Shown: positions 53,963 to 62,884 of the stretch, in pieces | Numbering within the stretch: the stretch's first letter is position 1 | How the letters are laid out: every line of letters begins with the position of its first letter | Assembly: GCA_024227995.1 (NCBI GenBank) | Contig: CP100468.1 | Span: forward strand, 1 to 64,000 | DNA length: 64,000 nucleotides | Origin: Halomicrococcus gelatinilyticus | GTDB lineage: Archaea > Halobacteriota > Halobacteria > Halobacteriales > Haladaptataceae | Reading direction: 5' to 3' | Notes under the pieces: model-generated | What the model saw: the letters and a program-made list of their open reading frames with translations, nothing else | Told to the model about the DNA's origin: nothing | Databases searched by the model: none | Made by a program: the position numbers and the translations under genes

Positions 53963-54549
53963 TGTGGCCGTGGGAGCACCTCGCCTTCGGCTACCTCTGC
54001 TACTCGCTGACCGTCCACCTCGTCCGGCGACGAGCGCCGAGCACCCGCGCGGTCGTCGTGCTCGCCGTCGCGAGCGTGCTCCCGGACCTGGTCGACAAGC
54101 CGCTGTCGTGGTCGTTCGGCGTCTTCCCGTCGGGCTACTCCGTCGCCCACTCGGTCTTCGTCGCGCCCGTCGGCGTCGCGCTCGTCGTCGCACTGGCGTG
54201 GCACCGGCGTCGCCTCCGCTACGGCGCGGCGTTCGCGGTCGGCTACGCCTCCCACCTCGTCGGCGACGTCGTCTACCCCGCCGTCCTCGGCGAGGGACTG
54301 AAACCGGAGGTGCTGCTGTGGCCCGCCGTCGAACTGCCGGCCTACGAGAACGACTACGGCCTCGTCGAGCGGTTCCTGCTGTACTTCTTCGAGTACCTGG
54401 AGATGCTCGTCGAACTGGAGTGGTCGCCGATGCTCGCGTTCGAGGCCGGACTGGCCCTCTCCGTGGTCGCCCTCTGGCTGTACGACGGGATGCCGGGCGT
54501 GCCGACTCCGTACTGGCTAGAGGGTGGGAAGGAGAGTGAGCGGTACTGA
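53962..54549 (+). CDS. Membrane-bound metal-dependent hydrolase (YdjM-like)
   Basis: This 195-residue membrane protein has three to four hydrophobic segments and His/Asp residues at membrane borders: WPWEHLAFGYLCYSL, SVLPDLVDKPLSW, GYSVAHSVFV and YASHLVGDVVYP. These fit the YdjM-like hydrolase family, whose reaction is not well defined. Its start overlaps the DUF1616 stop by one nucleotide, so the two are co-translated. Confidence 0.9.
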   Translation: MWPWEHLAFGYLCYSLTVHLVRRRAPSTRAVVVLAVASVLPDLVDKPLSWSFGVFPSGYSVAHSVFVAPVGVALVVALAWHRRRLRYGAAFAVGYASHLVGDVVYPAVLGEGLKPEVLLWPAVELPAYENDYGLVERFLLYFFEYLEMLVELEWSPMLAFEAGLALSVVALWLYDGMPGVPTPYWLEGGKESERY

Positions 54550-54676
54550 CGGCGCTGACGGGAAACAGTGTTTTATGGGAGCGTAAGAGTCTCCACCGGT
54601 ACCTGCGGTTTAGAAGAGATGTAACCCAGGATAAAGATGACCGATAAAGGTGTGAAAGAACAGAAGAGGGTGAGAA

Positions 54677-55132
54677 TTAAATCGTGTGTTCTTCGTTGTT
54701 GACGACGGTTTCCGTCTTGCCGTCTTCACCCACGGCGGTCACAATCACTTGAACAGTTTGTTCTTTCGCCTGATTACCGATTTGAGCGTTGCCGCCATTA
54801 TCCTCAGCGATAGTGACTGATTCACCAACGGAATCAAGTGTTTCACTAGCTTCGTCTCCGCTGCTATCCTTGGACTTAACGGTAACGTTGAGCTGCTTAG
54901 CGTTGCCCTCGTCGATCCACGTCACAGTAACGTTACCGTTGGTAGCGTTCGTGGTCTGAATCTCCGCTCCAGCGTTGACGTTGTTCTCGACGTTCTGTCC
55001 CATGCCCATGACGAACGCCCCGATGACGGCGGCGAGGATGACGGTGATGGCCACCATCAGGATCACGCCGATGACGGGACTGACGCCGCGGTCGGCATCG
55101 ATGCGTTCGGTGATGTAGTCTTTCGGTGTCAT
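54677..55132 (-). CDS. Archaeal type IV pilin (DUF1628-like)
   Basis: This 151-residue protein has the archaeal pilin N-terminus: a basic leader, then RGVSPVIGVILMVAITVILAAVIGAFVMGMGQNVEN (about 15-50), the class III signal-peptide H-domain that forms the filament core. A beta-rich head with Thr/Asn sites follows (NATNGNVTV, LNVTVKS). It is presumably processed by PibD and assembled into a surface pilus or remains membrane-bound. The start at 55132 gives the leader MTPKDYITERIDADRG; the frame to 55174 is rejected. It stands apart from pilus-assembly genes. Confidence 0.92.
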   Translation of the reverse strand: MTPKDYITERIDADRGVSPVIGVILMVAITVILAAVIGAFVMGMGQNVENNVNAGAEIQTTNATNGNVTVTWIDEGNAKQLNVTVKSKDSSGDEASETLDSVGESVTIAEDNGGNAQIGNQAKEQTVQVIVTAVGEDGKTETVVNNEEHTI

Positions 55133-55593
55133 TGGTGTTCTCCGCGGCCGTTCTCGAACGCGAGAAGATGCCAAACCTTTAACTTGTCTGCGAGCGGATA
55201 CCCGCTCGTTGGCGCGGGGAGGATACGTGCCTGCCGTCCCACGCTAGCACCTTTTCGGTCCGATACTCGACCTATCATGGACGAATGTATGCCCCCTACT
55301 TGAAACTTTGTATGACGCCATTTTTGCATTAAAATAGGTAGCGGAGGAATCGGTAGAGAAAGCCGATTGCTGTCGTTCTCCGCCACTATCCGACGATTCG
55401 TGACACTGCACCGGAATATACTTGTGCGACGTCTATAGCATCGCATCGTCTATCGACCCCAAATAGCAGATTGTCTATATTTTCCGGGGCGTCTCCGCGA
55501 CTCGCTCGGCTCTCGCTACCTCGCGCGCTCGCTGTTACGGAAGTGCGAGGAGAAGTCTCCGCCCTTCAGGGCGGGGAGGATGTCAACTCCGCG
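55133..55593. other. Gene-free gap with pilin promoter and a possible IS605-type end
   Basis: The left part is upstream of the pilin gene. AT-rich patches occur near 55310-55350 and 55420-55485. The right part, at 55542-55580, holds the possible IS605-type end. No coding potential was found. Confidence 0.5.
55542..55580 (+). mobile_element. Possible solo right end of an IS200/IS605 (TnpB-type) element
   Basis: GAAGTCTCCGCCCTTCAGGGCGGGGAGGATGTCA contains the hairpin CTCCGCCCT-TC-AGGGCGGGGAG and ends like the RNA scaffold that follows haloarchaeal tnpB genes. No tnpB is present. It sits a few bases from the epimerase stop. The match is from memory. Confidence 0.5.
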
Positions 55594-56511
55594 CTACTTG
55601 TACTGCGCGCAGACGCGGCGGACGCCCTCCTCGAAGTCGATGGTGGGCTCCCAGCCGGTCGCCTCCCGGAACTTCGTCACGTCGGCCATCGTGTCGTGGA
55701 CGTACACGTCGTCGGGGATTGGGTTCTCGACGTACGTCGGTTCGACGTCGGTGCCGAGTTCGCGGTTGATGAACTCGACGACGGTGTCGAAGTCGTAGCT
55801 GTCGCCCGTGCCGAGGTTGTAGACGCCGGTGAGTTCGTGCTCGGCCGCGAGTTCGAGCCCGCGGACGATGTCGTCGACGTGGGTGAAGTCGCGGGTCTGG
55901 CTGCCGTCGCCGTAGATCTCCGGTGAGCGACCGTGGGCGACGTCGTCGGCGAACTGCGCGATGATGTTGGCGTACTCGCCCTTGTGTTCCTCGGCACCGC
56001 CGTAGCCCTGGTAGACGGAGAAAAAGCGCATGCCGGCCACGTTCATGTCGTAGTGGTGGGCGAAGTACTCGCCGTAGCGTTCGCGGGCGAGCTTCGACGC
56101 CTCGTAGCCAGTGCGAGCTTCGACGTCCATCGACTCCGGCGACGGTTCGGTTCGGCTGCCGTAGATGGAGGAGGTGGAGGCGTAGACGACGGTGTCGCAG
56201 CCGTCCTCGCGGGCCTGGTCGACGGTGTTGACGAACCCCTCGACGTTCACCCGCGCGCCGGTAGCGGGGTCGTCCTCGTGCATCGGGTAGGAGGAGAGCG
56301 CCGCGAGGTGGAAGACCACGTCGACGTCGGTCGGCAGGTCGTCCTCGACGACGCTGCGCTCGTGAAACTCGACGGCGTCGTCGAGGTTCTCGGGTGTTCC
56401 GAGGTAGCCGTCGTCGAGCGCGAGGACCTCGTTGTCCTCGGCGAGGTGGTTCGCGAGGTTCGATCCGATGAAACCGGCGCCGCCCGTGACGAGCACGCGC
56501 TTTCCGTTCAT
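55594..56511 (-). CDS. NAD-dependent epimerase/dehydratase (GalE-like extended SDR)
   Basis: This 305-residue protein has the extended-SDR motifs: GGAGFIGSNLANHL (NAD binding, about 8-21) and active-site Tyr/Lys in GYEASKLARERYGEYF. It also has an HVDDIVRGLELA segment and YNLGTGDSYDF. It should epimerise or dehydrate a UDP-sugar. The catalytic Ser region is ASTSSIYG. The start at 56511 gives the standard N-terminus MNGKRVLVTGGAG; the open frame to 56634 is rejected. It is downstream of the GT-C-like gene. Confidence 0.93.
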   Translation of the reverse strand: MNGKRVLVTGGAGFIGSNLANHLAEDNEVLALDDGYLGTPENLDDAVEFHERSVVEDDLPTDVDVVFHLAALSSYPMHEDDPATGARVNVEGFVNTVDQAREDGCDTVVYASTSSIYGSRTEPSPESMDVEARTGYEASKLARERYGEYFAHHYDMNVAGMRFFSVYQGYGGAEEHKGEYANIIAQFADDVAHGRSPEIYGDGSQTRDFTHVDDIVRGLELAAEHELTGVYNLGTGDSYDFDTVVEFINRELGTDVEPTYVENPIPDDVYVHDTMADVTKFREATGWEPTIDFEEGVRRVCAQYK

Positions 56512-56653
56512 ACTCGGACCTGTACGCCGACGGAGAAAAAGGGGTTCGCTTCTGTGCCAACGAGCGGGCACCGCGTCGAGGGCGGACGCATTGACACCGG
56601 CCGCGCCGACACCGGACGCGCCACCGCCAGACACGTCGCCGTTCGCCTGCCCC

Positions 56654-58642
56654 CTACATCGTCGGGGTGGAACACATGACGACCTGGCCGTTCGAGTAGA
56701 GCACGCTCTGGTCCGGCCGACAGACCCGCTCGCGGTCGACGGTGCGGCGTGCCGGCACGCTCGCGCCGTTGCTCTCGTTGACGAGCAGGAACTTCGGCGC
56801 GCCGGTGGACTGGTAGGTCCGGTAGACGGTGACGGGATGGTCGACCGGCCCGCCGTCGACCGAGAGGTTGACCGCGTCCGCCGGATACGCCCCCGTCCGC
56901 TTGAACACGGTCTGGTAGGGGTGGTCGGTGTGGGCCACCTGGCGGGGGAGGACGTTCGAGGAGTCGGGCGACCCGGTCATGGCCGCGATGGAGTCGACGG
57001 CCGCCATCTCGGGTTCGGTGTAGGTCAACCGCTCCTGCTCGCTCGCGAAGACGGGGCTGTCGAGCGCGCCGTGGCCGGACATCACCATCATCGGCGGGTA
57101 GACCAGCGCGACGAGGACGAGCGCCGCGACGGCGACGCGACGGTCGAGGTTGTGGACGAGGTAGCCGACGCCGAGCGCCGACAGGATGGCCATCGTCGCG
57201 TAGAGGAACGCGAACCAGCGCTGCGGGATGAAGTTGCGGATGCCCATCAGCGGCAGGCCGAGCGTGAACACGGTCATCACGACGGTGGCGACCAGTAGAG
57301 TGAACACGGAGTGGCTGACCCGCCGACGCCGGAGCACGTAGAGACAGCCGACGACGGTGAGACCGAAGAGCACGAGGAAGCCGAGCGTGTCGACGTACTC
57401 CACCACCCGCGCGGTGAGCGTCGGCGGCGGCAGGTCGATGCCCTCCGCGCTCGGGTCGACGGTGTTGAACAGGCCGGCGCTCGACCGGAGCGTCTCTGCG
57501 AGATAGAGGAGGACGGTCTCGAGGAACGAGTCCCCGTTGTACGGCGTGAACGACCACATGAAGGTGATGAGTCCCACGTCGAACGCCAGCAGACCGGCGA
57601 GGTTCACCGGCTCCAGGGTCCGGTAGACGCCCGGCCTGCTCGCGGTGGTCTTGAACAGGTCGAACCGGAGCGCGAACTGGGCGACCAGTCCGGAGCCGAG
57701 GACGACGAGCATGATGAACGTCGACACCTGGTGGGTGAGGATGATGGCGATCGAGAGGAAGACGAGCAGGCCGAAGTCGCGCGCGCCGTACTCCAGTTCC
57801 ATGATGCGCAGGAGGGCGTAGACGATGGCGAGGAAGAACAGCAGCCCGTGGCTCGTGGGGATGAGGTGGATGCCCCACTCGATGAAGTAGTCGCTGACGG
57901 AGTAGAGCATGGCCGCGAACACCGCCCAGCGCGCTGGGACGAGCAGTCGCGTCGCGGCGTAGACGAACAGGATGGAGGCCGGGACGGCGACGCCGACGGA
58001 GAGGTAGAGGGCGTTCCGCAGCGACACGTCGTACAGCATCGAGGCCGATGCGACTAAGACGTGGAACAGCGGGGCGGCGATGTGCTTGTTCCCGTCCATC
58101 GCCGCCAGCGAGTGCTGTTCGAGGACGCCACCTGCAAGGTGGGTCAGGTGCGTCCAGATGTCGATGCCGATGTACGACGGCGTGGTGTACACCGCCACGA
58201 ACCGGACGACCACCGCCAGCGTCAGCACCTCGACGAGCAGCAGCGCCGGGAGGAACTGGTCGTCGTCGGTGAACAGGATCTGGAGGACGATGAGCGTCCC
58301 CGCGAGCCCCGAGACGACGTGGAAGAGCACCGTCCGCTCGCCGGCGTGGAAGCCGAGGGCGACGAGTGCCGCGGAGAGGACAAACACGAGGCTCGGCAGC
58401 AGTTGTGCCACCGGCCGCGAGACGGTCGGGAAGGGGACGGTCGTCTCGTCCTCGTTGCGCGCCGCCAGCAGGTACAGCGCCGCGCCCAGGCCGAGCACGA
58501 TGGGGATGGTCTTGACGTAGATCTGGTCGAGTATCAGCCGCAGCGGGAGCATCGCCAGCGCGAGCACGAGCGCGACGATGGCGGCGTCGACGTCGAAGCG
58601 ACGCTGGCGTAACCAGCGGGAGAAACTGCTGGCCACGCTCAT
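56654..58642 (-). CDS. GT-C-like integral membrane glycosyltransferase or DUF2206-like protein
   Basis: This 662-residue membrane protein has about 13 helices over residues 20-520 and a C-terminal domain with beta-strands (about 540-662). The first long loop holds acids typical of GT-C enzymes: YIGIDIWTHLTHLAGGVLEQHSLAAMDGNKHIAAPLFHVL. These use lipid-phosphate sugar donors. I see no family-defining motif that fixes donor or acceptor. The gene has no obvious promoter of the composite type. Confidence 0.85.
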   Translation of the reverse strand: MSVASSFSRWLRQRRFDVDAAIVALVLALAMLPLRLILDQIYVKTIPIVLGLGAALYLLAARNEDETTVPFPTVSRPVAQLLPSLVFVLSAALVALGFHAGERTVLFHVVSGLAGTLIVLQILFTDDDQFLPALLLVEVLTLAVVVRFVAVYTTPSYIGIDIWTHLTHLAGGVLEQHSLAAMDGNKHIAAPLFHVLVASASMLYDVSLRNALYLSVGVAVPASILFVYAATRLLVPARWAVFAAMLYSVSDYFIEWGIHLIPTSHGLLFFLAIVYALLRIMELEYGARDFGLLVFLSIAIILTHQVSTFIMLVVLGSGLVAQFALRFDLFKTTASRPGVYRTLEPVNLAGLLAFDVGLITFMWSFTPYNGDSFLETVLLYLAETLRSSAGLFNTVDPSAEGIDLPPPTLTARVVEYVDTLGFLVLFGLTVVGCLYVLRRRRVSHSVFTLLVATVVMTVFTLGLPLMGIRNFIPQRWFAFLYATMAILSALGVGYLVHNLDRRVAVAALVLVALVYPPMMVMSGHGALDSPVFASEQERLTYTEPEMAAVDSIAAMTGSPDSSNVLPRQVAHTDHPYQTVFKRTGAYPADAVNLSVDGGPVDHPVTVYRTYQSTGAPKFLLVNESNGASVPARRTVDRERVCRPDQSVLYSNGQVVMCSTPTM

Positions 58643-58795
58643 CGCCTCCCGTCGGCGAGATGCCGGTCCGCGTTCGTGTGTCGTACCGCGTTCATGGGTC
58701 GTGGGTCGTTCGTGGGTCGCGAGGTGACGGTCGTACGGTCCAGTTCGTCAGTGTCGATTCGCCCTTCGTTCGCAACGTGGTTCGCACGGTCGCGG

Positions 58796-59866
58796 TCACG
58801 CGTCGGGCCCAGGTCGCGCCGCCGCGGGCGACGACTCGCGCTCGCCGTGCGGACGCCCCTCGACGGCGCGCACGACCACGTCGGTCGTGTCGCACTTGTC
58901 TTCGAGCAGCGCCGCGCGGCGGTCGGCCCAGTCGACGTCGCCTTCCAGCAGTTCGACCGACGTCGAGAGCGCCCGCGCGTGGCGGCCCTCCCCCTGAAAG
59001 TTGTAGAGCAGGCCGTACCGCTCGTCGAGTTCGTCGGTGTAGCCCATCGACAGCGAGTTGACGTAGACGGCGGGCGTCCCGAGGACGGCGCTCTCGGCGG
59101 CCATCGTCGCCCCTTCGCCGACGAACAGGTCGGCGTAGTACAGGAGGTCGTGCATGCGATGAGGAGCGACGGTGGTGCGGTACGGTTCGAGTCCGGGCGG
59201 CAACGACCCCTCGGCGGTGACGAGCACCTCGGCCCCGGCGTCCTCGAGGCGGGCGACGGCGTCGGCGGCGTCGTCGAACCCGGCGTGGCCGACGTCGTGG
59301 GACGCGCCCCAGTCGACGAGACGGAGGACGACGAACCGGTCGTCCGGGTCGAGACCGAGCTCGCTCGGGACGGCGGGGTCCGGCTCGAACCGGTCGGGGT
59401 GGAGGTAGGCGAGTTCGTGGTAGCCGGGGTACTGGACCTGGTTGCGGCCGGCGGCGCGCCGGTAGCAGTCGGGGGTGTAGACTGCGTCGGCGAACGGGAA
59501 GGCGAGGTTCTGGATGAGGTCGGCGTGCTCGGTGTCGTAGAAGACGACGCTGCGGGCGCGGACGAGCGTCGCGACGTGCGCGGCCGCGACGCCGCCGATG
59601 GCGGTGACGACGTCCGGTCGCAGCTCGAGCGCGCGACGGAGGAGGCGCGCCTCGTAGGTCGCCTGTACCCGCGCCAGTTCCGTCAGGCCCGACGCCGACC
59701 CCGCGAGCACCTCGTGGTCGACGTCGAACCGCTCCAGCAGTTCGACCGCCATCTCCTTCTCGCGGGCGAACACGTGGACGTCGTGACCGGCGCGCTCCAG
59801 TTCGTCGATTGCGTGCCGGAAGAAGTGGACGTGCGCCGGATGCTGGACGGTGACGAACACCCTCAC
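58796..59866 (-). CDS. DUF354 family glycosyltransferase-like protein
   Basis: This 356-residue GT-B-like protein starts at a GTG overlapping the upstream stop as GTGA: RVFVTVQHPAHVHFFRHAIDELERAGHDVHVFAREKE. It continues with VTAIGGVAAAHVATLVRARSVVFYDTEHADLIQNLAFPFADAVYTPDCY. A C-terminal part has YYADLFVGEGATMAAESAVLGTPAVYVNS, a UDP-sugar-binding-like motif. DUF354 is related to UDP-GlcNAc 2-epimerase/transferases. It is third in an operon with the nucleotide-sugar dehydrogenase and DPM1-like genes. Confidence 0.92.
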   Translation of the reverse strand: MRVFVTVQHPAHVHFFRHAIDELERAGHDVHVFAREKEMAVELLERFDVDHEVLAGSASGLTELARVQATYEARLLRRALELRPDVVTAIGGVAAAHVATLVRARSVVFYDTEHADLIQNLAFPFADAVYTPDCYRRAAGRNQVQYPGYHELAYLHPDRFEPDPAVPSELGLDPDDRFVVLRLVDWGASHDVGHAGFDDAADAVARLEDAGAEVLVTAEGSLPPGLEPYRTTVAPHRMHDLLYYADLFVGEGATMAAESAVLGTPAVYVNSLSMGYTDELDERYGLLYNFQGEGRHARALSTSVELLEGDVDWADRRAALLEDKCDTTDVVVRAVEGRPHGERESSPAAARPGPDA

Positions 59867-60879
59867 GGCTGGTTCCTCCGGTCGAGGACGACGCCGGCGA
59901 CCAGACCGACGACCGTCGCGACCAGCGACAGCGGGAACCGGCGGCCGGAACTGTCGTCGGCGTCGCTCGTTTCCTCGGACGAATCGCTCCCCGCGAGCGC
60001 CAACGCGACGGCGACGACGGCGCGGAGGAGGACCGCGACCGCGCCGAGGAGGGCGAGGGCGTAGGCCAGCCCCGCCGGGTGCGACCGGTAACGGGTGCGC
60101 AGTCGCCAGACGAAGTTCCGGAGCAGCATCAGCGACACCTTCGGGACGTAGCCGCCGTAGTCGATGCTGCTCTGTTCGTCGCCGTAGCTGGCGGGCATCG
60201 GTACGTCGACGACGGACATCCCGGCGACGTTCAGCTTCACGAGCAGGTCGTTGCAGTAGCCGTAGTACTCGTACAGCTCCTCGACGTCGACCGCCTCCAG
60301 CGCGTCCAGGGAGATGGCGGTGTAGCCGTTCTGCGGGTCGGTGACGTCCCAGTAGCCGCTGGCGATCCAGGTGAGCCCGGTCAACAGCCAGTTGCCGGCC
60401 AGCCGGAACCGGGGCATCCCCTCCCGGAACTCGGGGGTGGCGAGGCGGTCGCCCTTCGCGTAGTCGGCGTCGCCGGCCACGACGGGGTCGAGGAACTGCG
60501 TCATCATCGCTGGGTCCATCTGGCCGTCGGCGTCGATGGTGACGGTCACGTCGACCCCGTCGTCGCGGGCGGCGAGGTAGCCAGTCTTGATCGCGCCGCC
60601 GGCACCGCGGTTGCGCTCGTGGCGGATGGCGACGACCGTCCCGCCGTCGCCGTCGGCCCGGAGGGGCGTCTCGTCGGCTTCTCCGGTCGCGGCGTCCGTC
60701 CGCGGCGCACGCTCGACGGTGGCGTGGTCGCGAATCTCGTCCCACGTGGCGTCGGTCGAGGCGTCGTCGACTGCGTACACCCGGTCGACGAAGTCGGGGA
60801 GCGAGTCGAGCACGTCGCCGACGAACCTCTCCTCGTTGTAGGCGGGGACGACGACCCCGACCGTCTTCCCCCCGTACAT
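59863..60879 (-). CDS. Dolichyl-phosphate-sugar synthase-like GT2
   Basis: This 338-residue protein has a GT2 catalytic domain (about 5-245): TVGVVVPAYNEERFVGDVLDSLP, DRVYAVDDASTDATW, and the metal site TIDADGQMDP. It ends with two C-terminal membrane helices (about 270-295 and 315-332). Such enzymes make lipid-phosphate sugars such as dolichyl-phosphate-mannose or -glucose, the donor class used by GT-C enzymes. The start overlaps the dehydrogenase stop by 1 nt (TGATG). Confidence 0.93.
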   Translation of the reverse strand: MYGGKTVGVVVPAYNEERFVGDVLDSLPDFVDRVYAVDDASTDATWDEIRDHATVERAPRTDAATGEADETPLRADGDGGTVVAIRHERNRGAGGAIKTGYLAARDDGVDVTVTIDADGQMDPAMMTQFLDPVVAGDADYAKGDRLATPEFREGMPRFRLAGNWLLTGLTWIASGYWDVTDPQNGYTAISLDALEAVDVEELYEYYGYCNDLLVKLNVAGMSVVDVPMPASYGDEQSSIDYGGYVPKVSLMLLRNFVWRLRTRYRSHPAGLAYALALLGAVAVLLRAVVAVALALAGSDSSEETSDADDSSGRRFPLSLVATVVGLVAGVVLDRRNQP

Positions 60880-62243
60880 CAGACCCTCCGGTAGGTGAAG
60901 CCGGCGTCCTCGACGGCGTCGGGGTCGAGCGCGCCGACGACGTCGACGAGCGCGGGGTCGTCGGCCATCGCGTCGGCCGCCGCGTCGAGGTCGACGTCGT
61001 AGAACTCGCTATGGGGCGTGGCGAGGACGACGCCGTCGAAGTCGGTGAAGGAGACGTCCGCCTGGACGTCGATGCCGAACGTCGACCGCATCGCGTCGTC
61101 GTCGCCGTGCGGGTCGTGGCCGACGACCTCGACGTCGAACTCGCGGAGCCCCTCGACGATGCCGTCGACCTTCGACGTCCGGATGTCGGCGACGTCGGGC
61201 TTGTAGGTCAGGCCGAGCAGGAGGACGCGGCTGTCGCGCAGCGGCTTGCCAGCCTGGTTCAGCGCCTTGATGGTCATGTCCGCGACGTGCTCGGGCATCT
61301 CCTCGTTCACCTCGCGGGCCTGCTCGACGAGCTGCGGGACGAAGCCGTCCTGCTTCGAGCGGTGGACGAGGAAGTACGGGTCGACGGGGATGCAGTGGCC
61401 GCCGACGAGGCCGGGGCGGTAGTAGTGGAAGTTCCACTTCGTCGCGGACGCCTCCAGCACCGCGCGGGTGTCGAGGTCCAGATCCATGCTGTGGAACGCC
61501 ATCGCCAGTTCGTTCACGAGGGCGATGTTCAGGTCGCGCTGGACGTTCTCGACGACCTTGCACGCCTCCGCCACCTCCATCGACTCGGCGCGGTGGACGC
61601 CGGCGTCGATGACGGACTCGTAGAGGTCGGCGACGTCGTCGCGCACCTCGTCGTCCTGGCCGCCGACGACCTTCACGACGTCGCGCAGTCCGTGCTCGGG
61701 GTCGCCGGGCGTGGCGCGCTCGGGCGAGTAGCCGACGAAGAAGTCCTCGCCGCACGTCAGGCCGGACGTCGCCTCCATCGCCGGGACGAGCACCTCGCGG
61801 GTCGCGCCCGGGAACACGGTCGATTCGAGGACGACGGTGGTGTCCGAGGACAGGTGCTCGCCGACGGTCCGACCGGCGGCGTCGACGAACTCGAGGTTCG
61901 GTTGCTGGTGGTCGTCGACGGGCGTCGGGACGGCGATCATCACGTAGTCCGCACGCGCTATCTCGCCCGGGTCGGTGGTGTACGTGATCTCGCTCTCGGC
62001 GATGGCGTCGTCGCCGAGGTCGCCCGTCGTGTCGGTGCCGTCTCGAAGCGTTTCGACCTTCCCGTCGTCGACGTCGAAGCCGACGACGCTGTAGCCCTCC
62101 TGGTCGAAACCGACCGCCAGCGGAAGGCCGACGTAGCCCAGGCCGACGACGCAGATGGTCGCGTCGCGTGCGTCGTCTACGTCGCTCTCGTCGCTGCCGG
62201 CGTACTCAGGGTGGTTGTCTATGTCGCCTATCGTCGAGTTCAT
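60879..62243 (-). CDS. Nucleotide-sugar dehydrogenase (UDP-glucose / UDP-ManNAc type)
   Basis: This 454-residue protein has an N-terminal Rossmann motif (CVVGLGYVGLPLAVGFDQEGYSVVGFDVD), central ATKWNFHYYRPGLVGGHCIPVDPYFL with the catalytic Cys (about 285), and a C-terminal NAD/UDP domain (about 330-450). It oxidises a UDP-hexose to a UDP-uronic acid in two steps. Whether it makes UDP-GlcA or UDP-ManNAcA is open. It leads a three-gene operon. The start at 62243 (MNSTIGDIDN) matches the N-terminus seen in haloarchaeal homologues; a longer frame runs to 62756. The composite promoter lies about 125 nt upstream, leaving a leader of about 100 nt. Confidence 0.95.
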   Translation of the reverse strand: MNSTIGDIDNHPEYAGSDESDVDDARDATICVVGLGYVGLPLAVGFDQEGYSVVGFDVDDGKVETLRDGTDTTGDLGDDAIAESEITYTTDPGEIARADYVMIAVPTPVDDHQQPNLEFVDAAGRTVGEHLSSDTTVVLESTVFPGATREVLVPAMEATSGLTCGEDFFVGYSPERATPGDPEHGLRDVVKVVGGQDDEVRDDVADLYESVIDAGVHRAESMEVAEACKVVENVQRDLNIALVNELAMAFHSMDLDLDTRAVLEASATKWNFHYYRPGLVGGHCIPVDPYFLVHRSKQDGFVPQLVEQAREVNEEMPEHVADMTIKALNQAGKPLRDSRVLLLGLTYKPDVADIRTSKVDGIVEGLREFDVEVVGHDPHGDDDAMRSTFGIDVQADVSFTDFDGVVLATPHSEFYDVDLDAAADAMADDPALVDVVGALDPDAVEDAGFTYRRV

Positions 62244-62366
62244 GGGTGTGATCTCCGTCGTAGTGCGCTCTTCGACTCCGACCGTCGACGGCCGAGACGG
62301 CGGGAACCTCCTACGTCGGCCGTTCGGTCGGACGCGAGCCTCGATTCGTCCATGCCACCAGGGTGG

Positions 62367-62386
62367 CTTTATTATACAGTAGCTAA
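62367..62386 (-). promoter_or_regulatory. Composite promoter element (nucleotide-sugar dehydrogenase operon)
   Basis: Minus strand reads TTAG-CTACTGT-ATAATAAAG. TGTATAATAAAGCC is identical to the element at 22957-22976. Confidence 0.65.
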
Positions 62387-62533
62387 GCAGCTCAGAAGCC
62401 GAAATCCCGTTCAGTGGTGCGGTTTCTACGGTAACACCTGCCACGCAGCCGGGCTGTGCACCCGTGAGCTGTACGGTCCGCGGCGACCGCCCCGCTCGAC
62501 CCGACGACGCCGCGGCCCGGCGGCGGAACCGCC

Positions 62534-62624
62534 GGGAGAGGAGAGAAGAAGAAAGGGGAGAAGAGCGGAGAGGAACGGAGAGGAGAAGATCAGAGAGGAG
62601 AAGAGCGGAGAGGAGCGGAGAGAC
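62534..62624. repeat. Purine-rich tract with 40-bp repeat period
   Basis: Of 91 bases on the plus strand only six are pyrimidines. GGAGAAGAGCGGAGAGGA occurs at 62557 and again at about 62597, a 40-bp period. It may form non-B DNA or bind a specific protein; I see no ORF function. Confidence 0.6.
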
Positions 62625-62884
62625 ACGCCGGAGGGATGCAACACCGGGAAGCATGCAGTCGGGAAGCGTACGACGCCAGGGACATGCGACGTGTCGAGAC
62701 GTGGCGGCGGACGGAGCGGACGTTCCACGGGCGACCGCGTGGGGCCGGGGGTCCACGGAACGCCCGAATCAGTCCATTCGAGGACGGTTCGGCGAGCGCG
62801 AAAACTCGCTAGAACGGTTCGAACGCGAGCCAACTGCCGGGAGGGGAACCCCCCTTTTTCGTCGACTCTGGCGACCGAAAGCGT

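Larger units (their letters stand above)
62244..62884. other. 641-bp gene-free region: leader and promoter of the dehydrogenase operon and a purine-rich tract
   Basis: The left part is the predicted leader. The promoter element is at 62367-62386. A near-pure purine tract spans 62534-62624. No credible gene lies here; open frames on both strands are artefacts of purine or GC composition. Confidence 0.6.
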
